Shown: positions 9,201 to 18,359, counted from the stretch's first letter. The stretch is DNA of 64,000 nucleotides from Sphingobacterium hungaricum (GCF_015210005.1 NZ_MU158698.1:1385611-1449610); one strand, 5' to 3'. Notes: generated from the letters alone by a model not told the origin. Numbers and translations: made by a program.

Positions 9201-9470
9201 CCTCAGCTGAATGCTTTGTTGTCGGAAAGCACCACAAGTTTTACTGAACGTAGCATCGTTGATGAACATGGCGATGTGTATCGTCCAGATAAAATCGCTT
9301 TGCTTCAACATAAAATCATTGTATTGGATTATAAGTTCACCTTCGAACAGAAAGAAGCGCATCGAGAACAGATTATCCAGTATGTGGAATTATTAAGAAA
9401 TATGGGTTACGAACATGTTGAAGGCTATTTATTTTATGCTATTCAAGAGAAATTAATCGCCGTAAATTAA
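6258..9470 (+). CDS. AddA-like UvrD-family helicase-nuclease (exodeoxyribonuclease V beta-type)
   Basis: A 1070-residue superfamily 1A helicase. Walker A is at residues 9-17 (ASAGSGKTF), the DExx motif is D390-E391 in LFDEFQDTS, then GDTKQSIYRWRNGDW (about 424) and VHKSKGLAFEAV (about 760). The C-terminus holds a PD-(D/E)XK nuclease signature: RPDKI near 1007 and VLDYKF near 1023. Together with the next gene it should form an AddAB-type enzyme that resects double-strand breaks and feeds RecA. The frame stays open 150 bases further upstream, but that part translates only repeated AT-rich intergenic DNA. The ATG at 6258 starts exactly where homology begins (MKPVKILKAS), so it is preferred. Confidence 0.9.
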   Translation: MKPVKILKASAGSGKTFSLTVHYLSLLFENEFKYREILAVTFTNKATEEMKTRILEVLEGLAKEDASDGIESYRALILKANPSLTPQSLQEKADKIYRRILHDYTRFSVSTIDGFVQKVIRGFAFELGLDSSYTLEMNLDKVKNNLVERLDKELDSKPELVEWIIDLAKERIENEQSWNYKTELINLISEIFKEKFTDFSDALYALGFENIDKIFSKYSKDGKEFKQNFEDVIHAKAQAFIQAYEQAGLTTDDLAGKSRNPLAKANNILQGQYDLIDKLQNFVDNPEIWFQKKANTDSYYTLNPLLKDLVETFKSLEPHYILNSHFQKNIYYLRLMQEVALLLKSYRDENGTLLTSDAQNLLTGITEDAGDNPSFIWEKMGNRYKNFLFDEFQDTSVSQWKSFKSLVQNAVASPSENQIDQLIVGDTKQSIYRWRNGDWRILESQAKIDLGDFNILDDNLEENYRSSTEIIAFNNELFSSFPKIIQQELNSRIEELNSKPIEDWWKSQQYDQIVNHIYAQAKQNTHKRTKTGGTVKLKKFDKPEDDDRLFSDAIFKELALAYSIQEINYLIQELNYSYGNIAVLVRKNSEAKEVVNALMEAEIPVISGEALLIASNSAIDLLINTLYALVGYQENTSLYKANSIHLYHSIHKKTLSPNAFLDLKTKPFSELTAFLPEDLCINYLNWMQLPLPELIEHLIKAYGLDKLTTSFAYLLAFRDIISNATLQGEKGILSFLNWWEEEGYRKTLPSSSAVNAVQVMTVHKSKGLAFEAVLVPFCNLNLDKKGNIFWVNTENTVYADLRSIPLKYSSDLGKSAVATSYFEESLHNHIDALNMLYVATTRAKFYLFLGFKSKKEHKFSDMSDVFEHHFAGQWNEENEIIINNPIPLMPKDTTTNTVSFDEYPTSFRISEVFTQTEERNIKHFLNENHASKDGSILHDILANTNNEKELLDYLQKLVLQGIISKDETESYREKVLHVFRHPQLNALLSESTTSFTERSIVDEHGDVYRPDKIALLQHKIIVLDYKFTFEQKEAHREQIIQYVELLRNMGYEHVEGYLFYAIQEKLIAVN

Positions 9471-9475
9471 AAGAC

Positions 9476-12406
9476 ATGAAGACATTTTTAGGAGAAGTAG
9501 CGGAAGATTTAATTCAGAAATTGGGTGCCGATTTACAAGATTGCGCAATTATTTTCAACAATAAACGGCCAGCAAAATATTTAGCAAAAGAGCTCGCGCA
9601 AATCTATCAAAAACCCTTCTGGAGCCCTACATTTTTTACGATACAAGAATTTATTGCGACTTCGAGCAACTTAAATGTTGCTGATTTTTATACGCAATTT
9701 TTCACATTGTATACCAGTTACAATGATTTACTAAAGAAAGAAGGTCTCGATAAAATTGAAATGGACACTTTTTTTCCGATTGCGCAAACTTTGTTAAGCG
9801 ATTTCGCACAGTTGGATTTAGACCATATTGAAGTCGATAGGCTGTTCAAAGAGTTGGAAGATATTGCCGAATTAGACCAGCAATTTGATTTTCTGACCGA
9901 AGAACAGCATGCTTTTCTAACAAAATTCTGGAAATCTTACAGCGAAGGGAAGCATAAAAAACAGCAAGAAAATTTCATTCGCATGTGGCGAAGAATGCCT
10001 TTATTGTATCATCGCTTTCATGCCGGATTAAAAGCGCAAGGGCTGAGTAGCAATGCGCTTTTGTATCGCCTTTTGGCCGACAAAAAAGAGGACAATCCTG
10101 CATTTCTATCCACTTATAAAAAAATAGTTTTTGTCGGATTCAATGCGTTGAGCCAATCCGAAGCAATCTTGTTTAAGCGCTGGCAACTGGAAGAGCGGGC
10201 GATGTTCTATTTCGATACGGATGCTTATTATCTGAACGACCCTTTGCAAGAAGCGGGGCTCTTTTTGAGAAGGAACATCGATTTGTATCAGCTGAAAAAT
10301 GAACTGGATAATCAGCGTATTTTCTTAAAAGACAACCATGCGGAAGCGACGGTTTTTCAGGTTCAAGGCCAGCAAACGCAATCGAAAATTTTAAACGAAA
10401 TTCTCGAAGAAGATTATCAGCAGATTGCAAACAGCGAAACTTACGGCGACACAGTCATTGTATTGGCTGACGAAAATTTGCTGTTCTCTACCTTGCAGAC
10501 CATTCCAACAACGCTTGCTGACAAACAAATTCCTGTCAATATCAGTATGGGATTTAATTATCAAACGTCAAGCTTATTCGGCTTGGCAGATTTGTGGTTA
10601 ACCTATCAAAAAAGAATTAACAAAACCAAAGGCGATGAAGAATACATGGTTCCACATCATCTTGTCGAATTATTTATCACGCATCCTCTAGTTAATTTGA
10701 CTGAACAAAAGCGTTCTTCTATTCGCTCCATATTTGTTCAAGAACAGTTATTTCAAGTTCCGCTAGACCGATTGCTGAGACAAAAAGGGATTTTCGAAGT
10801 ATTTTTCGCTGTCGAAAAAAATCCAAACTTCTTGGTGAGGGGCTTATCGAATCTGTTTGAATTTGTTCTTCATGAACAATTGCGAAGCAAATCGTTAAAG
10901 AAGATTGACGCCGAATTATTTGACAAAGCACTTCAGGAAATGAATCGCCTGCAAGACACATTGATTAGCTATGGAAATGAAACCAAAAAGCCATTTAATT
11001 TTTCGTTCGTTAGTACATTAATCCAAAAATCGTTCGAAGCCGTTTCTGTTCCTTTATCCGGTGACCCAATGAACGGTTTGCAAGTTTTGGGTTTATTGGA
11101 AACAAGAAACTTGAATTTCAAGCATGTGGTCTTTTTAGGGATGAATGACGGTGTATTGCCAAAATCATCGACCGCAAATAGTTTTATCCCCGACAGCATC
11201 CGTCGCGTGTATGGCTTGCCGGTTATTGAGAACCAAGATGCCATTTCGGCTTATATTTTTTACCGCTTGATTCAGCGAGCTGAAAAAATGAGCTTCGTGT
11301 ACAACAACATTACTGACGAACGGAATTCGGGCGAACCATCGCGTTTCTTAAAACAATTGATTTATGAAAGTGCCTTGCAATTTTCTTTTGCTTCGCAAGA
11401 AATTAATCTGCAATTGGAATCCCATTCGGAAGTTTCTATCCCAAAAACTCCTGAAATTTTAGCGAAGCTGAATGACTATTTAACGGGTAAAAGAAAATTG
11501 TCAGCAACTGCCTTGACTACATACATTGCGAATCCAATCGATTTTTTCTACCGATACATTGCCAAAGTCGAAGAAGCGGAAGAAATCACTGAAGTTGTTG
11601 AAGCGAATCGACTAGGTACAATTCTGCATAATAGTTTGGAGGATTTTTATCGCGAACTCATGGCAGACGACCAGCCGATTACCAGAGAGCGAATTGAGCA
11701 ACAGGAAGCCAAAGTTGACTTTCTAATCCAAGATAATTTCAGAAAAGAATTTTATCCTAACGAAACCAAGCCAATTCAGTATTCAGGCATGCAAAAAGTC
11801 ATTATGGCAATAGTCAAAGAATACATTCATGTTATTTTAAAGCAAGACAAAGGCACGACACCTTTTCGGGTAAAGGATTTAGAAGCTGTGTTAACGACTT
11901 CTTTTCCTTTTGAAGACAGTCATGGAAAAACGCAATTCATCACTTTAGAAGGCCGTATTGACCGCGTAGACGAATTGCAGGACGCGATTAGAATTGTAGA
12001 TTACAAAACAGGTTCGGATGATTTGACTTATGCGACGCTAGAAGATGCTTTTGAAACCAATGGGAAGAAATTGAACAAGGCATTGATTCAGACCTTATTT
12101 TACACCTATGTTTTTGAACAAGCAACAAGAATAAAAAACGTTGAACCCCATTTATACATTATTCGAAAAATGACGAAAGAAGGTTCTTTATTCAGAACTA
12201 GAAGACGAATTGAATTAGAGGGCGGGAAATCGAAGGTCAGTAGCCTCGAGTTATCGGGAGAATTGTTAACCGAGGAGAAAGAGATTTTCCAACAAGAATT
12301 AAAACTAAAATTAAAAGAATTATTTGACCCAGCAATTCCTTTTTACGTCAGTACAGAAGATGGGAATTATAGCTATTCGCCATATAAAACGCTAATGGTA
12401 AATTAG
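9476..12406 (+). CDS. AddB-like PD-(D/E)XK nuclease, inactivated-helicase subunit
   Basis: A 976-residue partner of the preceding helicase-nuclease, starting five bases after its stop. The central part has the UvrD-like fold but no good Walker A. Recognizable segments are IVFVGFNALSQSE, LGLLETRNLNFKHVVFLGMNDG and PSRFLKQLIYE. The C-terminal domain (about 660-960) begins LSATALTTYIANPIDFFYRYI and carries the nuclease residues in LEGRIDRVDE (about 825) and IRIVDYKTG (about 840). The four cysteines that bind an iron-sulfur cluster in Bacillus AddB are absent: the protein has almost no cysteine. It probably works as a dimer with the AddA-like subunit in recombinational repair. Confidence 0.88.
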   Translation: MKTFLGEVAEDLIQKLGADLQDCAIIFNNKRPAKYLAKELAQIYQKPFWSPTFFTIQEFIATSSNLNVADFYTQFFTLYTSYNDLLKKEGLDKIEMDTFFPIAQTLLSDFAQLDLDHIEVDRLFKELEDIAELDQQFDFLTEEQHAFLTKFWKSYSEGKHKKQQENFIRMWRRMPLLYHRFHAGLKAQGLSSNALLYRLLADKKEDNPAFLSTYKKIVFVGFNALSQSEAILFKRWQLEERAMFYFDTDAYYLNDPLQEAGLFLRRNIDLYQLKNELDNQRIFLKDNHAEATVFQVQGQQTQSKILNEILEEDYQQIANSETYGDTVIVLADENLLFSTLQTIPTTLADKQIPVNISMGFNYQTSSLFGLADLWLTYQKRINKTKGDEEYMVPHHLVELFITHPLVNLTEQKRSSIRSIFVQEQLFQVPLDRLLRQKGIFEVFFAVEKNPNFLVRGLSNLFEFVLHEQLRSKSLKKIDAELFDKALQEMNRLQDTLISYGNETKKPFNFSFVSTLIQKSFEAVSVPLSGDPMNGLQVLGLLETRNLNFKHVVFLGMNDGVLPKSSTANSFIPDSIRRVYGLPVIENQDAISAYIFYRLIQRAEKMSFVYNNITDERNSGEPSRFLKQLIYESALQFSFASQEINLQLESHSEVSIPKTPEILAKLNDYLTGKRKLSATALTTYIANPIDFFYRYIAKVEEAEEITEVVEANRLGTILHNSLEDFYRELMADDQPITRERIEQQEAKVDFLIQDNFRKEFYPNETKPIQYSGMQKVIMAIVKEYIHVILKQDKGTTPFRVKDLEAVLTTSFPFEDSHGKTQFITLEGRIDRVDELQDAIRIVDYKTGSDDLTYATLEDAFETNGKKLNKALIQTLFYTYVFEQATRIKNVEPHLYIIRKMTKEGSLFRTRRRIELEGGKSKVSSLELSGELLTEEKEIFQQELKLKLKELFDPAIPFYVSTEDGNYSYSPYKTLMVN

Positions 12407-12430
12407 ATTTTAGAATCTGGTGAAAAATAA

Positions 12431-12467
12431 AAAGGCGATTTCTGAAGAAACAGACATCGCCTTTTTT
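12431..12467. terminator. Bidirectional terminator between addB-like gene and cupin-like gene
   Basis: Stem AAAGGCGAT (12431-12439) pairs with ATCGCCTTT (12456-12464), with A/T runs on both sides. It lies between two convergent genes and can serve both. Confidence 0.8.
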
Positions 12468-12495
12468 GAATTTTTACTTTTGAATTTTGAATTCC

Positions 12496-13443
12496 TTACT
12501 GGTATTTCTTAAGTGCCTTTTCAGCACGTTTTTTCGCCATGTCAATTTTGTATTCGAACCATTTTTCTTTAAAAAGCTTTCTCATGGTGTCATCAAAATA
12601 ACGAGTTACAAAAAGGTTTCGAGCCCCTTTGATTTTTTCGCTCAGTGATGAAGGCAATGCACGGACCGATATCGAGTATCCTTCCGTTTCATATTGAATA
12701 TAGTGCCACCAGCCAGCTGGCATGTATAACGTATCGCCAGGGTTGATAATGGCCTCGTAACCGTGCAGATATTTCAAAGCCGGAAATTCTTCAACCGAAC
12801 TTAATTTTGGATTGGCAATTCCATGAAAATTATACGGTAATTTATACAGCAAATCAGATTCACTATTTGGAAATAACCAAATACGTTTCGAACCTTGAAA
12901 TTGAGAAATAAACACGTGAGACATGTCAATGTCGAAGTGATTACGTGTCGCCGAACCTTCTCCACCAAAAAACATATACGGCAACCATTGCAATACTTTG
13001 CCTCCGGTAACATCATTATAAATCACATCCTTCTTTAATTCAGGACGGATTTTCATTAAATTGAAAAGAAATAACCGCAATTCAGTCGGTTCCTTCTGGA
13101 TTAAATCTAAGTATTCAGCCAAGGTCATTTTAGCAACTGGCGCGCTCGCCGCACGGTCTTGAGAATCTTGCTCGCGTCCATACACATCAATGCGCTCGTT
13201 GCCAGCAATCTCTTTGAAATAGTCATAACTCCATTTAGACCAGCATGCGCTATCCTTACTTACAAAATCTTTTATGATTACAGGTTGACTTTTTTTAAGA
13301 TAATTCTTTTTGAAGTCCTCTGCTGTAATTCCTGATATACTATCAATCGGTTCTAATTTCACAGCCAAATTTTTTAATTCGATTAATACAAACTTAAAAA
13401 AAAATATTTCTACATAATGCCACACATGAAAATATAAAAACAA
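12496..13443 (-). CDS. Cupin-like (JmjC/Cupin_8) Fe(II)/2-oxoglutarate hydroxylase
   Basis: The open frame has 315 codons. The Cupin_8/JmjC double-stranded beta-helix is clear: PVIIKDFVSKDSACWSKWSY near the start, the metal-binding H169-x-D171 in RNHFDIDMSH, QGSKRIWLFP, then the distal H247 in YMPAGWWHYIQ. Family members hydroxylate protein or RNA side chains using Fe(II), O2 and 2-oxoglutarate. The target is unknown here. The first 27 residues are hydrophobic and look like translated AT-rich upstream DNA; a GTG at 13360-13362 would give a start VKLEPIDSI, which fits homologues better. It follows gldN on the same strand with a gap of about 80-160 bases, depending on start. Confidence 0.82.
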   Translation of the reverse strand: MFLYFHVWHYVEIFFFKFVLIELKNLAVKLEPIDSISGITAEDFKKNYLKKSQPVIIKDFVSKDSACWSKWSYDYFKEIAGNERIDVYGREQDSQDRAASAPVAKMTLAEYLDLIQKEPTELRLFLFNLMKIRPELKKDVIYNDVTGGKVLQWLPYMFFGGEGSATRNHFDIDMSHVFISQFQGSKRIWLFPNSESDLLYKLPYNFHGIANPKLSSVEEFPALKYLHGYEAIINPGDTLYMPAGWWHYIQYETEGYSISVRALPSSLSEKIKGARNLFVTRYFDDTMRKLFKEKWFEYKIDMAKKRAEKALKKYQ

Positions 13444-13526
13444 GTGTTTTAGGAATTATGAAATTCCACAGACAATTACGTAGAAATACCTAGACTAAAA
13501 GAAGTCTGTTGTTTTGTTCATATTCA

Positions 13527-14564
13527 TTAATACGACCATAAATCTTGTTCGTAGTCCATTAATGTTTTCTTGATTCGTTCAGATTCGTATAATTTATCCA
13601 AATCATCATTGATATAATCCTTGATACGCATATCCTCAGGATTTGATTGTTTCACAATGTAACTCGTAAATAAGCGTTTGATAAAAACATCATCATAACT
13701 CAATCCAGTAGCATCACTGTGGCGATTCACAACTTCCTTGTTCACAAAAACGTGTCTAGCTTCTGGAAAATAAATCCAGAATGCTGGCGCAGCATCAACT
13801 TGTGGAACAAATGCGGTATCAAAAGTTGGTACTGGAACGTTATCCGCCTCTGCTGTAGCCGTTGCAGTTTCTTCAACAGGAGGTGGAACCGCGAACGGGT
13901 CAAAAGGGTTCACACCAGCAGTGCCTTCCACAGCTCCAGCATTCGCTAAGCCCACACCAGAATCCATCCCTGGAATCTGTGGTGTAATTAAAGGCGCAAT
14001 TCCGATAATTCTTGGTTCAAAAACAGAACGTTGCTTATCGAAAATCCAGTCTTCTTTAATCCTGAATTTAACCACCATTGTAGGGTCAAAATCTCTTGAT
14101 TCATAAGAAGAAGAAACAACTTCGTTATTCTCGTTAAATTGTTCAACTAATACACTATCACCGCCAAAACGAGCCATCACTTGATCTGGAGGCAAAACCG
14201 TTTTGAAAGCATCTCCGTTCGGATCATCCTTTGTTGGCGTTGGATCATAAGCCGTCAATTCGCCAGCCATGATCGCATCTAGGATAACAGTTATCAGACT
14301 TGATTTAGGGGATGCAAAAGCGCGGTTCATCTTTTCGCGTAAATCCATTTCTCTCCACACACGCTTGCTAAAAGCAATATCCGTCTGTCTTATCGCCGCG
14401 TAAGGAACGACCTTACGATTTTCAATGTCTGTTTTTACCACATAGCCGTCAACAGGAGGTTCCTCCGGCTGAATAGGCTTTGTGCTGTTCGATAGATTTT
14501 CTTGCTGTGCACTTGCATGCAAACAGAAAATCCCAACAGCAAAAGATAGAAGCAACTTTTTCAT
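13527..14564 (-). CDS. gldN: Gliding motility / type IX secretion protein GldN
   Basis: A 345-residue secreted protein, last gene of the gldKLMN set. It starts with a signal peptide (MKKLLLSFAVGIFCLHASAQ). The conserved part includes AFSKRVWREMDLREKMNR, the DPTPTKDD region and DWIFDKQRSVFEPRIIGIAPL, followed by a low-complexity P/A/T/V segment (about 205-255) and the C-terminal DDVFIKRLFTSYIVKQSNP. GldN (PorN) forms the periplasmic ring with GldK below the outer membrane and is needed for type IX secretion. It lies 20 bases after gldM and is probably co-transcribed. Confidence 0.93.
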   Translation of the reverse strand: MKKLLLSFAVGIFCLHASAQQENLSNSTKPIQPEEPPVDGYVVKTDIENRKVVPYAAIRQTDIAFSKRVWREMDLREKMNRAFASPKSSLITVILDAIMAGELTAYDPTPTKDDPNGDAFKTVLPPDQVMARFGGDSVLVEQFNENNEVVSSSYESRDFDPTMVVKFRIKEDWIFDKQRSVFEPRIIGIAPLITPQIPGMDSGVGLANAGAVEGTAGVNPFDPFAVPPPVEETATATAEADNVPVPTFDTAFVPQVDAAPAFWIYFPEARHVFVNKEVVNRHSDATGLSYDDVFIKRLFTSYIVKQSNPEDMRIKDYINDDLDKLYESERIKKTLMDYEQDLWSY

Positions 14565-14584
14565 AACACCCTCTATTATTCTTA

Positions 14585-16108
14585 TTAATTCGTTACCTGG
14601 AACGTTATCGGATCCAAGTTTTGTGCTACTCCGTCAGGACCAACACCTACTATATCGTAAATCATAACCACCGAACCAGCAGTAACACCCGCAAGACCAG
14701 TTTTCATCTGACCTGAGAATGATTGACCTGAAGCTTGGTAAGGTCCGATTGGATCAACTCTAGGTTTAGCGATATACATGTTAAATTTAGTAATGCTGAA
14801 TTTAGCATCGAACTCAAAATTATCCAGCGCAGCTGAAACAACATTTTGACCTCTTAACTGCGCAGCAGAAATACGGCCTCCCGTTTTACCGCCGATACGA
14901 GCCGTCGGTTTTGGAATGCGTTTAATTCTAAATTTCGTACTTCCTAAATTCGTTGTTTTGTCACCGATTTTAGCAGAAACATTGATTGTAGCTTCGCCAG
15001 TTGCAGAAACTTTCGCACTATATTTTCCACCAGAACCAGAGATCGAAACACCAGAACCAGATACAATTAAGTTCTCTTTGGCAATGCCTGGTGCAGAAAC
15101 CGATATCGGGTTATTCACACCAATATACAACACATTCATTGCATCAGGTGAAACAACCGCTGACGGACGAGCAACTTGGTAAGTCATCGGCTCCGTTTCA
15201 TAGGTTTTCACAGTTCCATCTGTTTGCTGTACGTTAATCAAACCTTTCCAAGTGAACGTTCCCTCAGTTCCCGTATTCACTGTATACAAACCTTGTCCTT
15301 CTGTAACCTGCAACGCGCTTCCGCCTACACTGATCTGAGGATTGGATTTGGAATCATACGCTGTTAAAAACACTTTTGCTGTGTATGGCTGACCTTGAAT
15401 CAAATAGGATGTTGGTGCAACCGCAACTGCGGCAAAGCGGTCTAAATTAACAACAGCTTGATCCATTTTGCCAAAAATATGTTTCACAACTGCCGATTCT
15501 GCATTTTTAGCATCTGCATTGATTTTATCTAACGCAGTAATTGCTGCCGTCAAAGGAATACCGTCACCGAAATTCACATCCTCCCACGATTTTTTAATCC
15601 CTCCTCTTGGTTCAGGATCTTCTGCTGAAAGCGAAAAACTAACTTCATTATTCGTCAATTTTTCTAATTCTGCACGGGTAGCGTTAATCTGGTTTTTTAA
15701 TTCTTTTCCGCGACCTTGATTAATCATCAATCGGTACGCGATATCAGTGCTTGATCTAAAATCAACATCGCCGGTTTCTTCGTTCAAACCACCGCCTTCT
15801 TGTACTAATAAATCACTGTATTGTTTAACTTGAGCTGTTAATTTTGTAATCAACGCCTGTGCCTGTGTAGCCTTATCTAAAATAGGCTGTGCACGCTCAG
15901 GATTTTCTTTCAATTTTGTCTCTCTGAATGCAAGAAACATATTGTCGATACCCGCTTGTGTATTTTGAGTGGATGTGTTCAAACTATTACTCAAATTCTT
16001 AAATGCATCCAAGATGGAATCACTTACATTCAGCGCCACTAAACCTAGCAACACCAAATATAAAATGCCTATCATCCGCTGTCTCGGAGTTTCTTTTTTC
16101 CCTGCCAT
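14585..16108 (-). CDS. gldM: Gliding motility / type IX secretion motor protein GldM
   Basis: A 507-residue protein that begins MAGKKETPRQRMIGILYLVL, with a single N-terminal transmembrane helix (about 13-33) followed by a long periplasmic part. The helical first domain includes SNSLNTSTQNTQAGIDNMF. The later beta-rich domains include LDRFAAVAVAPTSYLIQGQP and the C-terminal PKPTARIGGKTGGRISAAQL. In the known complex GldL and GldM form the proton-driven motor, with GldM spanning the periplasm to reach the GldK/GldN ring. The size and gene order are standard. It starts 33 bases after the gldL stop. Confidence 0.95.
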   Translation of the reverse strand: MAGKKETPRQRMIGILYLVLLGLVALNVSDSILDAFKNLSNSLNTSTQNTQAGIDNMFLAFRETKLKENPERAQPILDKATQAQALITKLTAQVKQYSDLLVQEGGGLNEETGDVDFRSSTDIAYRLMINQGRGKELKNQINATRAELEKLTNNEVSFSLSAEDPEPRGGIKKSWEDVNFGDGIPLTAAITALDKINADAKNAESAVVKHIFGKMDQAVVNLDRFAAVAVAPTSYLIQGQPYTAKVFLTAYDSKSNPQISVGGSALQVTEGQGLYTVNTGTEGTFTWKGLINVQQTDGTVKTYETEPMTYQVARPSAVVSPDAMNVLYIGVNNPISVSAPGIAKENLIVSGSGVSISGSGGKYSAKVSATGEATINVSAKIGDKTTNLGSTKFRIKRIPKPTARIGGKTGGRISAAQLRGQNVVSAALDNFEFDAKFSITKFNMYIAKPRVDPIGPYQASGQSFSGQMKTGLAGVTAGSVVMIYDIVGVGPDGVAQNLDPITFQVTN

Positions 16109-16141
16109 AAAGTAATTTCTTTTTCTTAATTATAAACTACG

Positions 16142-16786
16142 TTATGCGCGATTACCAGGATTCATTGCAGTTAGCATGTTCCCGTAAATGGCATTTAATG
16201 AGGTTAAGTTTTTATTGAATGTGCTCACTTGGTCTTTGAACTGTTGCATATCGGCAGAAGATTCATTGAATGCCTGTAAATCAGACGCTGCTCTTTCAAA
16301 GGCAGAACTTAAATGGGATGCACCAGTTGATGCTTCGTTCAATTTGTCTGCAAAATGATTAGTCGCAACTGCTGTGTCAGCAACTTTTGAAATGGAAGCA
16401 ACCTTGTCGCCAAAAGTTCTTAAACCATCGCCTAGATTACCAATTAAATTTTCATCGATTTTCGCGTTTTGTAACAATTGATCCAAAGCCGCCGTGTTAC
16501 CAATCGCTACATTTGTAGTTTTTGATATCTGAGCACCTCTAGGAGGCAATTCGCCAGAAAACTCTTCGTCCAATTCAGGATACACACGAGTCCAATCTGG
16601 TTCTGGTTCGGATTGAACAAAACCCATTACAAAAAATAGCAAAGCCTCAACAGCCAAACCAATTCCAATCATCCATTCTCCACCTTTAAAATGTAAAATC
16701 TTAAACATCAACCCGATAATAACGACTGATGCACCCCAGTTGATCAGGGTGTTAATACTAAAAGCGAATTTTCTTTTCTTTGCCAT
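16142..16786 (-). CDS. gldL: Gliding motility / type IX secretion motor protein GldL
   Basis: From the ATG at 16784-16786 the protein has 214 residues: MAKKRKFAFSINTLINWGAS followed by two transmembrane helices joined by the conserved FKGGEWMIGIG loop. The glutamate in that segment is part of the region thought to conduct protons. The soluble C-terminal part is helical and carries NEASTGASHLSSAFERA and ending NAIYGNMLTAMNPG, as in other GldL proteins. The frame is open 16 codons further upstream, overlapping gldK, but the MAKKRKF start matches the family. It is the inner-membrane stator of the T9SS motor with GldM. Confidence 0.93.
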   Translation of the reverse strand: MAKKRKFAFSINTLINWGASVVIIGLMFKILHFKGGEWMIGIGLAVEALLFFVMGFVQSEPEPDWTRVYPELDEEFSGELPPRGAQISKTTNVAIGNTAALDQLLQNAKIDENLIGNLGDGLRTFGDKVASISKVADTAVATNHFADKLNEASTGASHLSSAFERAASDLQAFNESSADMQQFKDQVSTFNKNLTSLNAIYGNMLTAMNPGNRA

Positions 16787-16817
16787 TTTGTAATCTATTT
16801 TATAATAATTGTTAATG

Positions 16818-18107
16818 TTAATTAGCCACTCCAACGTACCTTGTTACCGATCTGAAACCTATATAGGATTTCGAGGTATCTTGGTATTCGTATTGTCTTG
16901 TCGAGTTCTGAAGGAAATAACCGACATCTTTCCATGATCCGCCACGAACAACTTTACGTTTTAAAGCTTCGTGATCGCCTGGTTTTGAATGATAGGTATA
17001 CGTTGGATTCATATCGTGAACAAATGAATAAGCCGACTCATTGTAACTTGACTGCGTCCATTCAGCAACGTTTCCAGCCATGTTGTACAATCCAAAATCA
17101 TTTGGCCAATAAGAATAAACGGGAGCTGTATACGCCGCACCATCATCCATGTAATTACCACGACCGGGTTTGAAATTGGCCATCAGGCATCCTCTTGCAT
17201 TACGTGCAGTCGGCCCGCCCCATGGATATTGCATTCCAACTTTCCCACCACGGGCAGCATATTCCCATTCTGCCTCAGAAGGCAATTGATACGGAACGCG
17301 TTCTTGTTGTTTATTTCCAGGAGCCGCATTGTTGAACAACCGCGTTCTCCAAGTGTTGAAAGCCTGAGCCTGACGCCATGTGACACCTACAACAGGATAT
17401 TCATCAAAAGATGGATGAGAGAAATATCCTTCAACCATTGGCTCGTTTTGTGCATAGCTAAAATCCGATAACCAAACAGTCGTATCGGGATAAATTAACA
17501 TCGTATCGCGTAAAATAAAATCGGAGCGTGTTTTTGTCGGATCGTTTTTAGCACTGATTGCGGAGCGCAAATCATACCATTCGAAATGATACTTCAATAA
17601 ACGAACATCAAGTTCATTCTTACCAAAAATACGATCCTCACCTTGATAGTACATGCTGTTCAAGCGGTCTTTTACTGTCGCAACATTTGATTCCCAAGGA
17701 GAATCCCTATTCACTTTTTTCCAGTCGATATGGCGTTCGCCGTTGCCCATATCAACGAAATAACTTGGGTCATTTAAAAAATTGTAAATTAAAATTGAAT
17801 CTCTTACCCAATTTACAAATTGACGGTATTCACTATTTGATATCTCTGTATCATCCATATAAAATGGAGCTATAGTCACTTGACGGTTTTGAGCAGTTTG
17901 TGAGAACGTAATGTCTTCATCCGATTGGCCCATAATAAAAGTTCCTCCCGGAATTAAAACCATTCCAAAAGGTGTTTTATTGGATTTAAGCTTATTTAAT
18001 CTTGCGCCAACGAGCTCCCCGGTATTGCCTGGACCTTTACAACTTGTGGCTAAAATTGCGGAGACCAAAAGCATTCCAAGCAAATATTTATAACGTTCTA
18101 TATTCAT
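16818..18107 (-). CDS. gldK: Gliding motility / type IX secretion lipoprotein GldK
   Basis: Using the ATG at 18105-18107 (MNIERYKYLLG...) the protein has 429 residues with a lipobox ending ATSC, so it is a lipoprotein. The rest is an FGE-sulfatase (formylglycine-generating-enzyme-like) domain: MVLIPGGTFIMGQSDED, FYMDDTEISNSEYRQFV, PVVGVTWRQAQAFNTWR, PSEAEWEYAARGG, NMAGNVAEWTQSS and VVRGGSWKD. GldK uses this fold structurally and forms the outer-membrane-associated ring with GldN. It is the first gene of the gldKLMN operon, 31 bases upstream of gldL. A further in-frame ATG lies 27 bases upstream, but it would spoil the signal peptide. Confidence 0.95.
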   Translation of the reverse strand: MNIERYKYLLGMLLVSAILATSCKGPGNTGELVGARLNKLKSNKTPFGMVLIPGGTFIMGQSDEDITFSQTAQNRQVTIAPFYMDDTEISNSEYRQFVNWVRDSILIYNFLNDPSYFVDMGNGERHIDWKKVNRDSPWESNVATVKDRLNSMYYQGEDRIFGKNELDVRLLKYHFEWYDLRSAISAKNDPTKTRSDFILRDTMLIYPDTTVWLSDFSYAQNEPMVEGYFSHPSFDEYPVVGVTWRQAQAFNTWRTRLFNNAAPGNKQQERVPYQLPSEAEWEYAARGGKVGMQYPWGGPTARNARGCLMANFKPGRGNYMDDGAAYTAPVYSYWPNDFGLYNMAGNVAEWTQSSYNESAYSFVHDMNPTYTYHSKPGDHEALKRKVVRGGSWKDVGYFLQNSTRQYEYQDTSKSYIGFRSVTRYVGVAN

Positions 18108-18306
18108 TATAGTAGAAGTATATCTTAATTTCATGCAAATATCATTGCAAGATAGTTTTTTTCTTAAATAAAACTTAAAATTAATAAGCTGAAAACTTAA
18201 TTAATTAAGCTAACTATTTTCATAGGGCTTATAAAAAAACCAAATTTAATAATCATATTTCAGTAATTTAACAAAACTTAACGATTAATTATCAAATTTT
18301 GAATCC

Positions 18307-18342
18307 AAAAAAAGCAGCATTAAATGTAATACTGCTTTTTTT
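18307..18342 (-). terminator. Terminator downstream of hemD
   Basis: Arms AAAAAGCAG-C-ATTA and TAAT-A-CTGCTTTTT surround a four-base loop and end in a T run on either strand. It lies 18 bases after the hemD stop and separates the hemD unit from the gldK operon. Confidence 0.75.
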
Positions 18343-18359
18343 AATATTCTTATTCTTTT

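Noticed and set aside
16787..16834. Earlier start for gldL
   Set aside because: It would overlap gldK, and the added residues have no family support; MAKKRKF at 16786 is the normal start.
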